A stretch of 11,965 nucleotides of DNA from Ktedonobacter racemifer (GCA_020723545.1 DYIS01000053.1:1-11965), one strand, 5' to 3'. Positions 1 to 7,389 are shown, numbered from the stretch's first letter. Numbers and translations are program-made. Notes: generated from the letters alone by a model not told the origin.

Positions 1-117
1 GTTCTGATTTCGTGGGAGGGTTCTTTTTTGCTTGTCGGTTTGAGACGAAGCTTCAGTGGTAAAGAAACGCCCGACGAAAGCGTGGGTTAGCTCTCGAAGC
101 CGACTCATTGCTGTGGG

Positions 118-1458
118 CTAAGTGTCAGCGGGAGACGAGCCCAGGCCCCAAAGGGCATCCCACACCTTGAAGAAGAGCCACGAGAGGCCGAAGGACCAGA
201 TGAATAGCGTCGCGACCCCCAGGGCCTGAGCAGCAAGCTGGGTCAGGTCTGGCCGCAGGCCCGTGGAGACGAGGAGCCCAGAGACCCCCTGGCCGGCTAT
301 GCCTAGAAAGCTCTCTTCCCCAACCCCGTTCCATCCCTGGCCGTACCGACCATTGGCTACCAGGGCCAGGGCCACCACCCCCCAAAGCCCGCTGGCCCCA
401 TGCAGGGAGATAACTCCGAAGCGGTCATACCCCTTCAAGACCATTCCCAGGAGAAAGTCGGTGACGCACATCAGCAAACCAGCCACCGCCCCGACCAGGA
501 CGGCCATCACCGGGGAAATAAATGGCCCGGCCGCGCTCACGGCCACGGCCCCGGCCAGGAGCCCTCGGGCCGGATAGTGCCAGACCAACCGCCCCGTGGT
601 GAAGGCCATGTAGCTGGCCGAGGCTGCTGATCCCCCGGCTGCGGCCAGGAGGACATCGGTCATGACCAGGGCAATGACGGCGCTGTCCACCGCCAGGGTA
701 TTGCTCAGCACCAGGGCCGTCCACCCCAAGAAGACGACGACTAACCCAATGGCGGCCAAAGGCCCGTTCTCCGGCTGGCGGCCCAGGGCGCGGCTCTCTT
801 CCCGGGCGCGGCCCTTCCCGGTGTCCAGGATCAGGGCCCCGGCCAGGGCGGCCAGCCCGCCGGTGGCCTGAACCAGCCCCGAGCCCGCGTAGTCCACGTA
901 GCCGTGCCCCAGCTTCAGGCTCGAGCCCAGTTGAGAGAGCCATCCGCCACCCCAGGCCCAGTTGCCGATCACCGGGTACAGAAAGGACCCAAAAAACAGG
1001 CTATAGCCGACCAGGGCCGGCGGTTTTGCCCAGGCTGCCAGGGGTAGGGTGACAACGGCCATGGCACTTAACATAAGCACAGATTGCAGGTAGAATAGCG
1101 CGTACACGCCCATATCCCGACCAGCGCCCGCCAGAAAAAAGCCATCCAGCCCCAGAAGGCCCCAGCCCGGGCCAAAGCTATTCCGCAGGGGGGCCCATTC
1201 CCGGCCCAATAACTCTAGCTTCCCTAACGAGGGCAAGGCTTCCCTCACGCCACCGAACTGGAAGGCAAACCCGCAGGCCAGGTAACCCAGGAGGCCAGAG
1301 GCCAGGCACAGGATCATCGTAGGCATAACTTTGCCGGACTGGCGGGCTGGACGGAAGGCCAGGACCTGCAACAAGAGTCCCAAAATGGTTGCCAGGCCTA
1401 AAGTGGCGGATATCACCACCCAGATCCGGTTGAGCGTCACCAGGTCATTCGAACTCAA
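118..1458 (-). CDS. Divergent Amt/MEP/Rh-family ammonium channel homologue
   Basis: A 446-residue polytopic membrane protein with about eleven hydrophobic segments. Family signatures visible are YPVIGNWAWGGGWLSQLG (161-178), the VDYAGS block (188-193, with the conserved Asp189), GLAALAGALIL (201-211), and FGVISLHGASGLWG (347-360). Amt proteins conduct ammonium/ammonia across the cytoplasmic membrane. Several usual positions differ. The first pore histidine of the twin-His pair (AmtB His168) aligns with Gln197, while the second is kept as His353. The usual AER motif after the third helix, the asparagine-rich NTN segment and the C-terminal regulatory tail are not seen; the protein ends about 15 residues after the last helix. 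It may therefore be a low-flux channel, a sensor, or a transporter of something else. The start is TTG at 1458, chosen because GGAGG lies 7 nt upstream. No glnK/PII gene is adjacent in the window. Confidence 0.88.
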   Translation of the reverse strand: MSSNDLVTLNRIWVVISATLGLATILGLLLQVLAFRPARQSGKVMPTMILCLASGLLGYLACGFAFQFGGVREALPSLGKLELLGREWAPLRNSFGPGWGLLGLDGFFLAGAGRDMGVYALFYLQSVLMLSAMAVVTLPLAAWAKPPALVGYSLFFGSFLYPVIGNWAWGGGWLSQLGSSLKLGHGYVDYAGSGLVQATGGLAALAGALILDTGKGRAREESRALGRQPENGPLAAIGLVVVFLGWTALVLSNTLAVDSAVIALVMTDVLLAAAGGSAASASYMAFTTGRLVWHYPARGLLAGAVAVSAAGPFISPVMAVLVGAVAGLLMCVTDFLLGMVLKGYDRFGVISLHGASGLWGVVALALVANGRYGQGWNGVGEESFLGIAGQGVSGLLVSTGLRPDLTQLAAQALGVATLFIWSFGLSWLFFKVWDALWGLGSSPADT

Positions 1459-1465
1459 GAGTTGG

Positions 1466-1470
1466 CCTCC
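1466..1470 (-). promoter_or_regulatory. Strong Shine-Dalgarno fixing the TTG start of the Amt-like gene
   Basis: On the minus strand GGAGG sits 7 nt before TTG at 1458-1456. The only nearby ATG is out of frame. This supports a TTG initiation codon, which may keep translation low. Confidence 0.7.
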
Positions 1471-1485
1471 AATTTGGTAGCAAAA

Positions 1486-1530
1486 GGCACCTCAGTCTAT
1501 GGCATCCTGCAACACAAAAGCTGAGGTGCC
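1486..1530 (-). terminator. Hairpin with T-tail between the GTPase and Amt-like genes (terminator or leader attenuator)
   Basis: GGCACCTCAG (1486-1495) and CTGAGGTGCC (1521-1530) form a perfect 10-bp stem with a 25-nt loop. Read on the minus strand, the stem is followed directly by TTTTG. It lies downstream of the GTPase stop (1643) and about 27 nt upstream of the Amt-like start. It can be the terminator of the GTPase unit. If the Amt-like gene is transcribed from upstream, it would act as an attenuator in its leader. The long loop makes it less typical than a simple intrinsic terminator. Confidence 0.55.
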
Positions 1531-1642
1531 CTACTCTCTACGGCCCGGTGAAACTACCCACACAGCTTGAGGGACAACTGTCCACGGAGGAAACTGGTTG
1601 GGATGGGCCGGACGGAGAATGCCGCCGGCGTTCCCCGGGGCG

Positions 1643-2170
1643 TTAGACCCTGGCCGTCTCCAAGGCCCTGAGGACCAGGGTGCGGAACATCTCCTCTACG
1701 CCCTCACCGGTCAAGCAACTCGTCTCCGTGTAGGGGGCACCTATGGCGGCGGCGAAGGTCTGGGCCTGGGCCGGGTCTACCATGCGCTTCAGGTCGATCT
1801 TGTTACCAACCACAATGAATGGCACCTGGGGCAAGGAGGCGCGGATCTCGGCAACCCATTTGCTCAGGTTGTCCAGGGACTCTCTTACCGTGATGTCGTA
1901 GACCAAGGCAACCGCACTGGACCCGCGATAAAACGATCCTCTCATGACCGAAAAACGGTCCTGCCCGGCCACGTCCCAGATGGTGAGCTTGACCCTCTCG
2001 TCACCCAGGTCCACTACCTTGGTCTGGAAGTCCACCCCGATGGTCAGGACCCGCGAGGCCTGGAACATGCCAGTGCAGTACCGCCTGACCAGTGACGTCT
2101 TGCCGACGTTGCCGTCGCCAGCTATGGTAACCTTAAAGGTGCGTGAGGGCTTTGGTTGTTCCGCCTCCAT
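1643..2170 (-). CDS. Rab/Ras-like small GTPase
   Basis: A complete 175-residue P-loop GTPase of the Ras superfamily. All five G motifs are present: G1 GDGNVGKTS (18-26); G2 Thr43 inside a Rab-like TIGVDF; G3 WDVAGQ (65-70), with Gln70 at the catalytic Ras Gln61 position; G4 NKID (123-126); and G5 TSCLTG (150-155, a variant of TSAKTG). The segment FYRGSSAVALVYDIT (80-94) is also strikingly Rab-like. There is no C-terminal cysteine motif, so lipid anchoring as in eukaryotic Rabs is not expected. Bacterial relatives such as MglA work as switches in polarity or signalling together with roadblock/longin partners. The gene upstream (2256-3164) may encode such a partner. AGGAGG lies 13 nt before the ATG, a rather long spacing. 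Family assignment is firm; the cellular role is unknown. Confidence 0.93.
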   Translation of the reverse strand: MEAEQPKPSRTFKVTIAGDGNVGKTSLVRRYCTGMFQASRVLTIGVDFQTKVVDLGDERVKLTIWDVAGQDRFSVMRGSFYRGSSAVALVYDITVRESLDNLSKWVAEIRASLPQVPFIVVGNKIDLKRMVDPAQAQTFAAAIGAPYTETSCLTGEGVEEMFRTLVLRALETARV

Positions 2171-2255
2171 CTTGAGCGAAGCTCCTCCTAAGGTGGATGG
2201 TGGTGCCGTCGTCTGGCACGGGTCTTTGCAGTGCGCCGGCTACCGGTACGGCAGC

Positions 2256-3164
2256 CTAGCTGGGCCTGGGAGTACCCAGAACTGCGGTATGGGGGAAGAC
2301 CAACTGCTCCGGGTCCATCGAGCCGCTGGTCAGGTTGGCGTTATTGGCCACCTCGAAATCCCGGTGTAAGCCATCCAGGACGTCCAATTGGGCCGGTGAT
2401 GGCTCGGTGGAGTACAGGGTGATCAGGGTGGTGTGAGCTCCGGGCACGAAACACAGCACCTTGCCGTCCTCCACCTCGGTCTTGCTGAGGCCAGCGCCGA
2501 ACATCTCCTCGGTGGCGCTGCTAAATCCGCTGAGCATACCCACCACCAGCGCCGTGTCCATCCGGAAGTCGCCCTGGGTGAGCAGTGGCAGGGAGGTCTC
2601 GTTGCTGTAGACGGCGTACGCCAGCACCTTGGCCTCGTGTCGCCGCTTAATCATCACCGTGGAGCCCTCGGCGATGACCATCCTGGCCTCGTCCTCGTCC
2701 GCCATCCCGGAGGACAGGAGTTCCACATAGCGGCGCTGCTTCTGATAGTGGGCGTACATCTCCTCAAATTGCGATCGATTGATGGCACCGCTGGCGAAGG
2801 CGTCGGCCAACTGAGCCATTTTCGTCCGGATGCGCTTCAAATCGCGGCGGGCCTCTTTGATCGTGTATCCCTCCTGCCTGATCTCCTCTATCTCGGGAGC
2901 AGGCGACACCGCCGGTGGTGGCGGTGCGTAGGGCTGGGATGGCGCGGGCTTGGGCTCAGGCTCGGGCGGTGTGGCCAAATCAGGGGCTGGTGGCGGCCCT
3001 CCCGGGGCGGTCCCCCGGGTGATCGTGAGGCGTTCCGGCGGATGCGGCGCATCGGCCGGGGCGAACCCGGCGGATGGTGGGCGTGCGGCCGGCTGGGCTT
3101 TGGGGGCGGGGCCCTTGCCGAAGATCTGATCCAGGAAGTCGCTTATGGCTTGGAAGAGGCCCAT
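2256..3164 (-). CDS. Proline-rich protein with coiled-coil and putative longin/roadblock-like C-terminal domain; candidate GTPase partner
   Basis: I do not recognise a named family for this 302-residue protein. Three regions are visible. Residues 1-16 form a hydrophobic/amphipathic helix that could touch the membrane. Residues 17-90 are a low-complexity Pro/Ala linker. Residues 91-152 are charged and helical (probable coiled coil), including a short GAINRSQFEEMYAHY stretch reminiscent of SHOCT-like helices. Residues about 163-282 look like one alpha/beta domain: strands around 178-186 and 235-252 flank the helix ALVVGMLSGFSSATEEMF (205-222). This layout resembles longin/roadblock folds that regulate small GTPases; that is inference from pattern only. 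There is no signal peptide. The SD (AGGGAGA complement, 3173-3179) is 8 nt before the ATG. The Rab-like GTPase follows after 85 nt on the same strand, and a consensus promoter lies just upstream. Confidence 0.8.
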   Translation of the reverse strand: MGLFQAISDFLDQIFGKGPAPKAQPAARPPSAGFAPADAPHPPERLTITRGTAPGGPPPAPDLATPPEPEPKPAPSQPYAPPPPAVSPAPEIEEIRQEGYTIKEARRDLKRIRTKMAQLADAFASGAINRSQFEEMYAHYQKQRRYVELLSSGMADEDEARMVIAEGSTVMIKRRHEAKVLAYAVYSNETSLPLLTQGDFRMDTALVVGMLSGFSSATEEMFGAGLSKTEVEDGKVLCFVPGAHTTLITLYSTEPSPAQLDVLDGLHRDFEVANNANLTSGSMDPEQLVFPHTAVLGTPRPS

Positions 3165-3212
3165 GGGCGAATTCTCCCTGAGGTTTTGCCTGCCCGATTC
3201 ATGGCTGCGGCC

Positions 3213-3241
3213 ATTATAGTCAAAATGGTATCCAGTGTCAA
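3213..3241 (-). promoter_or_regulatory. Perfect sigma70-type promoter for the longin-like/GTPase pair
   Basis: On the minus strand TTGACA (3241-3236) and TATAAT (3218-3213) are separated by exactly 17 nt. Both hexamers match the consensus fully. The predicted transcription start is near 3206, giving a leader of about 42 nt before the ATG at 3164. The promoter lies in the 87-nt gap after the ABC permease stop, so the GTPase pair can be expressed independently of the importer. Confidence 0.85.
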
Positions 3242-3251
3242 GGTAAACCGG

Positions 3252-3926
3252 CTATCCCACCGCCAGCTTCCTCTCCAGGCGCAAGCTTAGCCCGGACAGC
3301 GAGTAGCAGAGAATAAAGTAAATGATGGACACCACAAGAAGGGACTCGATGGGGTTATTGTTCACCCGCCCCTGGTAGGTGCCCCGGTAAATGATCTCCC
3401 CGCGGCGCAGGAGCTCCAAAAGTCCGATTACCGTGCCCAGGGAGGTGTCCTTCAACAAGGTTATAAACTGACTGACCAGGGGTGGGATCATCCGCTGGAG
3501 GGCCTGGGGGAGAACTACGTAGCGCATCATTTGGGTGTAGGTTAGACCCAGGGAACGGGCTGCTTCCACCTGGCCTTTTTCGATGGAGAGAACGCCGGCT
3601 CGCACGATCTCAGCATTGACGGCACTGGTGTAGACGGTGAGGGCAAGAACTACCGCCCACTCCACTGGTAGCTGCGCCCCAAGCCGGGCCGAGGCGAAGA
3701 AGACATAGATGATCAGAAGGAAGACCGGCAAGGCCCGGATCCCCTCGATATAGGCCACCGCTGGATAGTGGATCAAGGGGAAACGGGCCAACCGCGCCAG
3801 GGCCAGCAGGACGCCGAAGACCATGCTGAGAATGATGGCCGCCAGGGCTACCTGCATCGTCACCAGAAGCCCGTTCCCCAGGAAGATCCAGGTGCGGGTG
3901 TCGCCAAAGACTGCCCAGTTGCCCAC
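3252..3926 (-). CDS. Polar amino acid ABC transporter permease (HisM/GlnP family), second of two
   Basis: A 224-residue inner-membrane permease with about five hydrophobic helices. It carries the family's cytoplasmic EAA loop, EAARSLGLTYTQMMRYVVLPQA, in the second half, which docks with the ATPase. It should pair with the permease at 3950-4621 to form the translocation pore of an amino acid importer. The start is GTG at 3926, supported by GGAGG 6 nt upstream; the gap to the preceding permease gene is 23 nt, indicating one operon. The segment after the EAA loop (GRVNNNPIESLLVVSIIYFILCYSLS) is intact. It is the last gene of the importer operon. Confidence 0.95.
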   Translation of the reverse strand: MGNWAVFGDTRTWIFLGNGLLVTMQVALAAIILSMVFGVLLALARLARFPLIHYPAVAYIEGIRALPVFLLIIYVFFASARLGAQLPVEWAVVLALTVYTSAVNAEIVRAGVLSIEKGQVEAARSLGLTYTQMMRYVVLPQALQRMIPPLVSQFITLLKDTSLGTVIGLLELLRRGEIIYRGTYQGRVNNNPIESLLVVSIIYFILCYSLSGLSLRLERKLAVG

Positions 3927-3949
3927 AAGATGCCTCCAGAGAGAGAACT

Positions 3950-4621
3950 CTACGCTCCTCGCCCCGCCCTGGCCAAGCGCCGCTCCACCAGGTTCACAAA
4001 GCCGCCCAGGGGGAGAGTCAGGCAGAGGTAAAGGATCCCCACAGCGGTGAAGATCTCAAAGGTACGGAAGGTGCGAGAGTCCAGGACCTCTCCCTGATAG
4101 AGAAGTTCGGCCACGGCGATGGTGCTGGCCAGGGAGGTGTTCTTGAGGAGCGCGATAAAGAGGTTCCCCAGGGGTGGGATGACGATTGCGAAGGCCTGGG
4201 GAAGGATGATGTAGCGCATGGTCGCCAGATAGCTGAAGCCTAACGATCGCGCCGCCTCCATCTGCCCCCGGTGGATGGATTGTATCCCCGCACGTACTGC
4301 CTCGGCCACATAGGCGGCATGGTAGATGGCGAGACTCCACAACGCGGATTCGAAGGCAGAAAAGGTGATCCCAGCCCGGGGTAGGCCGTGATAAAAGAAG
4401 AAAAGTTGGATCAAGAGGGGAGTGTTGCGAAAAAACTCCACGTAGACGGTGCCAAAGGAGCGCAGCGGGCGAAAGGGGACTATGCGCGCCACGCCGATGA
4501 CTGTGCCAAGCACCAGGCTGATCAGACTGGAGAGGATGGAGAGCCAGATCGTGATCCAGAATCCCTCCAACAGTAGGGGGAGGTTGTCGATGACAACCTT
4601 ACCGACATAGTCGGGCGGCAT
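3950..4621 (-). CDS. Polar amino acid ABC transporter permease (HisM/GlnP family), first of two
   Basis: A 223-residue membrane permease, about the usual length, starting MPPDYVGKVVIDNLPLLLEG and containing the conserved FFRNTPLLIQLFFFY segment typical of amino acid permeases of this family. The EAA-loop sequence EAARSLGFSYLATMRYIILPQA is well preserved and closely parallels that of the neighbouring permease, as expected for a heterodimeric pore. The ATG at 4621 has GAGG 8 nt upstream. It follows the binding-protein gene after 74 nt that contain a strong hairpin, and precedes the second permease by 23 nt. Confidence 0.95.
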   Translation of the reverse strand: MPPDYVGKVVIDNLPLLLEGFWITIWLSILSSLISLVLGTVIGVARIVPFRPLRSFGTVYVEFFRNTPLLIQLFFFYHGLPRAGITFSAFESALWSLAIYHAAYVAEAVRAGIQSIHRGQMEAARSLGFSYLATMRYIILPQAFAIVIPPLGNLFIALLKNTSLASTIAVAELLYQGEVLDSRTFRTFEIFTAVGILYLCLTLPLGGFVNLVERRLARAGRGA

Positions 4622-4641
4622 GCACTACCTCAAGAGACGAG

Positions 4642-4681
4642 GATGCGAGATGCAGGCGGCGGATGTCCTGCATCTCGCATC
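4642..4681 (-). promoter_or_regulatory. Perfect 15-bp inverted repeat between binding-protein and permease genes
   Basis: GATGCGAGATGCAGG (4642-4656) and CCTGCATCTCGCATC (4667-4681) are exact reverse complements around a 10-nt loop. Three further pairs are possible with one bulge. On the minus strand no T-run follows, so it is not a classical terminator. Its place, just after the solute-binding-protein stop and before the permeases, matches the known pattern of intercistronic stems that protect the upstream mRNA end. Such stems raise binding protein above permease level. The function here is inference. Confidence 0.75.
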
Positions 4682-4695
4682 TCGACTTTTGGGAA

Positions 4696-5595
4696 TCACT
4701 TGGGCGCGGACTTCATGATCTCCCGCCAGTCGCCGATGGGCGGCACCGGGGCGGGGATACCGGCTTTATCTCCGATCTCCTTCGTGTAGATCTCCTTCCA
4801 CCGGCCGGAGGCCTTCAGGTCCCGGATGACACCGTTGACCAGATCTACCAGCTCCTTGTTCCCCTTCTTGATGCCGATGCCGTAGGGCTCATAGGTGAAG
4901 AGCCCACCCACCAGGGTCAGGTCTTTGTTCTGGCTGGCGAAGCCGGCGAGGATAATGTCATCGGTGGTAACCGCCTCGGCCCGCTTCCCCACCATGGCCG
5001 TGACGCATTCAGAGTAGGAATCGAAGAGGATGACATTAGCCTTGGGGGCTTTCTCCCGGATGTTCTTCTCGCTGGTGGAGCCCTTAACGCTGGCCACCGT
5101 CCGCCCCTCCAAGTCGGCGATGCTCTTGATGGGACTCCCCTTGGGCACCAGAAGGGATTGACCGGCCAGGTAGTAGACCTCAGAGAAGTCGATCTCCTTC
5201 TCCCTGGCTTCGGTGATGGTCATGGTGGAGATGATGAGATCCACCACGTCCTGCTGGAGGAAGGGGATGCGATCCTTGGAGACAGCCTGTTTGAACTCCA
5301 CCTTGGTCTCGTCGCCGAAGATCTTCTTGGCGATCTCCTTCCCCAGGGCCACGTCGAAGCCCTCCAGTTGGTTGGTCTGTGGGTTCAGGTAGCCGAACAG
5401 AGGGACATCGTACTTGACGCCCAAGATCAGCTTGCCCCGGTCCTGTATCTTGCGCAGCAGGGTCCCCTCCGGTGCTTTGGTGGGTGCTGCCTTGGTCGGG
5501 GTGGGCGGTACCGGGGTGGGCCCACAGCCTGCTACCAAGCCGAGCGCTAAGGAAAGCAGGATCACCCAGGAGAAAAAGGTTAAAAGTCGTTTCAT
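4696..5595 (-). CDS. Amino acid ABC transporter substrate-binding lipoprotein (family 3)
   Basis: A 299-residue extracellular solute-binding protein. Residues 1-23 are a lipoprotein signal peptide with VAGC lipobox (21-24; Cys24 would be lipidated), followed by a Thr/Pro/Lys linker (25-44) that lifts the domain off the membrane. The binding fold spans about 46-290. It has family-3 features: a GFDVALGKEIAKKIFG segment, DLIISTMTITEAREKEIDFSEVYY, a VASVKGSTSEKN segment and EAVTTDDIILAG. These features fit acidic or amide amino acids such as glutamate/glutamine, but specificity cannot be fixed by eye. The ATG at 5595 has GGAGGG 9 nt upstream. It sits between the ATPase (174 nt upstream) and the permeases. 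The 174-nt gap shows only a small 6-bp hairpin and no convincing promoter. Confidence 0.95.
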   Translation of the reverse strand: MKRLLTFFSWVILLSLALGLVAGCGPTPVPPTPTKAAPTKAPEGTLLRKIQDRGKLILGVKYDVPLFGYLNPQTNQLEGFDVALGKEIAKKIFGDETKVEFKQAVSKDRIPFLQQDVVDLIISTMTITEAREKEIDFSEVYYLAGQSLLVPKGSPIKSIADLEGRTVASVKGSTSEKNIREKAPKANVILFDSYSECVTAMVGKRAEAVTTDDIILAGFASQNKDLTLVGGLFTYEPYGIGIKKGNKELVDLVNGVIRDLKASGRWKEIYTKEIGDKAGIPAPVPPIGDWREIMKSAPK

Positions 5596-5769
5596 GTCTT
5601 CGTACCCTCCAGAGAATTAATAGGTATGACCTTGCTCGTGCCCTCAACTCTTATCACCTGTTCTGTGCGCTCACCTCCCTTTCCATCCCTTACTACTAGA
5701 GTCGCGGAGTGGGCATTCTCAAATGCCAAAGGGCACCGCAGCGGTATCCGAAGATGCTCACTCCTTAAG

Positions 5770-6507
<738 letters not shown>

Positions 6508-6530
6508 GCAAGATTCTCCTGCGACAGGTA

Positions 6531-6559
6531 TTGAAGAATTTCGCCCAAAGTGCTAAACT
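6531..6559 (+). promoter_or_regulatory. Candidate extended -10 promoter for the HNH gene
   Basis: TTGAAG (6531-6536), a 17-nt spacer, then TAAACT (6554-6559) preceded by TGC, an extended -10 element. Each hexamer matches the sigma70 consensus at 4 of 6 positions. The predicted start is about 25 nt before the ATG at 6592. It lies in the 84-bp divergent gap. Confidence 0.5.
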
Positions 6560-6576
6560 ATGACCAATTTTGTTGT

Positions 6577-6584
6577 GAGAAGGG
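6577..6584 (+). promoter_or_regulatory. Ribosome binding site selecting ATG 6592
   Basis: GAGAAGGG is 7 nt before the ATG at 6592. An upstream in-frame GTG (6550) overlaps the candidate promoter and has no good ribosome site, so it was not used. Confidence 0.6.
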
Positions 6585-6591
6585 TTCGGTC

Positions 6592-7116
6592 ATGCCCGTC
6601 GAGACAGCGGTCCTGGTCCTCAACCAGAACTACGAGCCCCTGAACGTCTGTAACACCCGCCGAGCCATTGTGCTCCTGGATCGTGGCAAGGCCGAGGTAT
6701 TGGAACACGGCCTTGGGGTGATCAGGACCCCCTCGCTGACCTTGCTCCGGCCTTCGGTGATCCGCCTGGTATACATGATCAGAAAGCCACGGCCCCAGCT
6801 AAAATTGACGCGGCGAGAGGTCTTCATCCGGGACAACTACACGTGCCAGTACTGCGGCACGCGCACTAAAGACCTGACCCTGGATCATGTGATCCCGAGA
6901 CAAAAAGGAGGGACCCACTCCTGGGAAAACCTGGTCAGCGCCTGCAAGGTCTGCAACCATCGCAAGGGCAGCCGCACCCTCAATGATAGCCGGATGAGGC
7001 TGTTGCGCCTGCCGCGCCAACCCAGGGCTACCACCTATCACCTATTCTACCAGCACCTGCAAGAGTATGTGGAGTGGCAGAAGTTCATCCCGGAATGGGA
7101 GATGGTCCATAGCTAG
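6592..7116 (+). CDS. HNH endonuclease family protein
   Basis: A 174-residue protein of the common bacterial HNH group that begins with a conserved VLVLNQNYEPLNVC segment (8-20). The HNH core follows FIRDNYTCQYCG. Zinc-type pairs are Cys85/Cys88 and Cys118/Cys121, and the catalytic-type motif is LDHVIPRQKGG (97-107, with Asp98-His99), then W111-E-N and CNHRKG (121-126). All expected residues are present, so nuclease activity is plausible. Its biological role is unknown; this family is widespread as a single chromosomal gene and is not tied to mobile elements. The gene stands alone, divergent from the ABC importer and closed by a hairpin terminator. Confidence 0.92.
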   Translation: MPVETAVLVLNQNYEPLNVCNTRRAIVLLDRGKAEVLEHGLGVIRTPSLTLLRPSVIRLVYMIRKPRPQLKLTRREVFIRDNYTCQYCGTRTKDLTLDHVIPRQKGGTHSWENLVSACKVCNHRKGSRTLNDSRMRLLRLPRQPRATTYHLFYQHLQEYVEWQKFIPEWEMVHS

Positions 7117-7140
7117 ACCGTAGAGTTGGTTTTTGTCAAC

Positions 7141-7175
7141 CAGGCGGGGCGTGCTTTCGCCTCGCCTGATTTGTT
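7141..7175 (+). terminator. Intrinsic terminator after the HNH gene
   Basis: CAGGCGGGGCG (7141-7151) pairs with CGCCTCGCCTG (7158-7168) in an 11-bp GC-rich stem (one G-T pair) with a 6-nt loop, followed by ATTTGTT. The T-tail is short but the position, 24 nt past the stop, fits termination. Confidence 0.7.
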
Positions 7176-7256
7176 ATCTCGAGCCAAGCCTTAACAATCC
7201 TAGCATATAACCTGGCAGAATGCAAGAGGGAACAAGGCCTTATCGCCGTCGCCACG

Positions 7257-7285
7257 TTGCCTTGCGCTATTTGAGGTGATATACT
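7257..7285 (+). promoter_or_regulatory. Extended -10 promoter for the PRC/MgtE_N/CBS gene run
   Basis: TTGCCT (7257-7262), 17-nt spacer, TATACT (7280-7285; 5 of 6 consensus) with TGA directly before it, an extended -10. The predicted start is near 7292, leaving about 98 nt of leader before the ATG at 7390. It overlaps the GTG codon at 7276, which argues against that GTG as a start. Confidence 0.65.
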
Positions 7286-7292
7286 ATCTATC

Positions 7293-7389
7293 GGGGCAGC
7301 CCGCCGACCGTCGCTTAGAATACCGCCTGACAAAGCAGGCGTCGCCCCTCGGGATGGCTGCCAGCCATGCGCTGGGCAGAACGAGCGAA
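7293..7389 (+). promoter_or_regulatory. Structured 5' leader, possible regulatory RNA
   Basis: Several complementary segments lie between the promoter and the ATG: GGGGC (7293-7297) with GCCCC (7344-7348) as a closing helix; CGCCTG (7324-7329) with CAGGCG (7336-7341) as an inner hairpin; and ATGGCT (7354-7359) with AGCCAT (7363-7368) nearer the start codon. I cannot match it to a known riboswitch consensus. A cis-regulatory role is inference. Confidence 0.35.

Noticed and set aside
1..117. Terminator or small gene downstream of the Amt-like gene
   Set aside because: Only short imperfect complementarities are present and the T-run at 23-30 is on the wrong side for minus-strand termination; nothing supportable.
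1572..1583. Short dyad GGACA-AC-TGTCC as an operator for the Amt-like gene
   Set aside because: Arms of only 5 bp with no promoter hexamers in position around it; easily chance.
2433..3290. Long plus-strand open frame (285 codons) opposite the longin-like gene
   Set aside because: It is antisense to a gene with a good start, ribosome site and promoter; its translation is His/Gly/Arg-rich low complexity with no family signature.
4663..5550. Long plus-strand open frame (295 codons) opposite the binding-protein gene
   Set aside because: It is a mirror of the family-3 binding-protein gene, which has a clear lipobox and domain. The antisense translation matches no recognised family.
5712..5727. 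Hairpin GGCATT-CTCA-AATGCC in the ATPase/binding-protein gap as a terminator
   Set aside because: Only 6 bp and no T-run on the minus strand. Possible promoter hexamers for the binding-protein gene in this gap had wrong spacing.
6592..7116. HNH gene as part of a mobile element or group I/II intron
   Set aside because: No flanking repeats, integrase or intron-like structure; the family is a common standalone chromosomal gene, with its own promoter candidate and terminator.
7276..7389. N-terminal extension of the PRC/MgtE_N/CBS protein from GTG 7276
   Set aside because: The codon overlaps an extended -10 promoter and the extra 38 residues precede the normal PRC-domain start.
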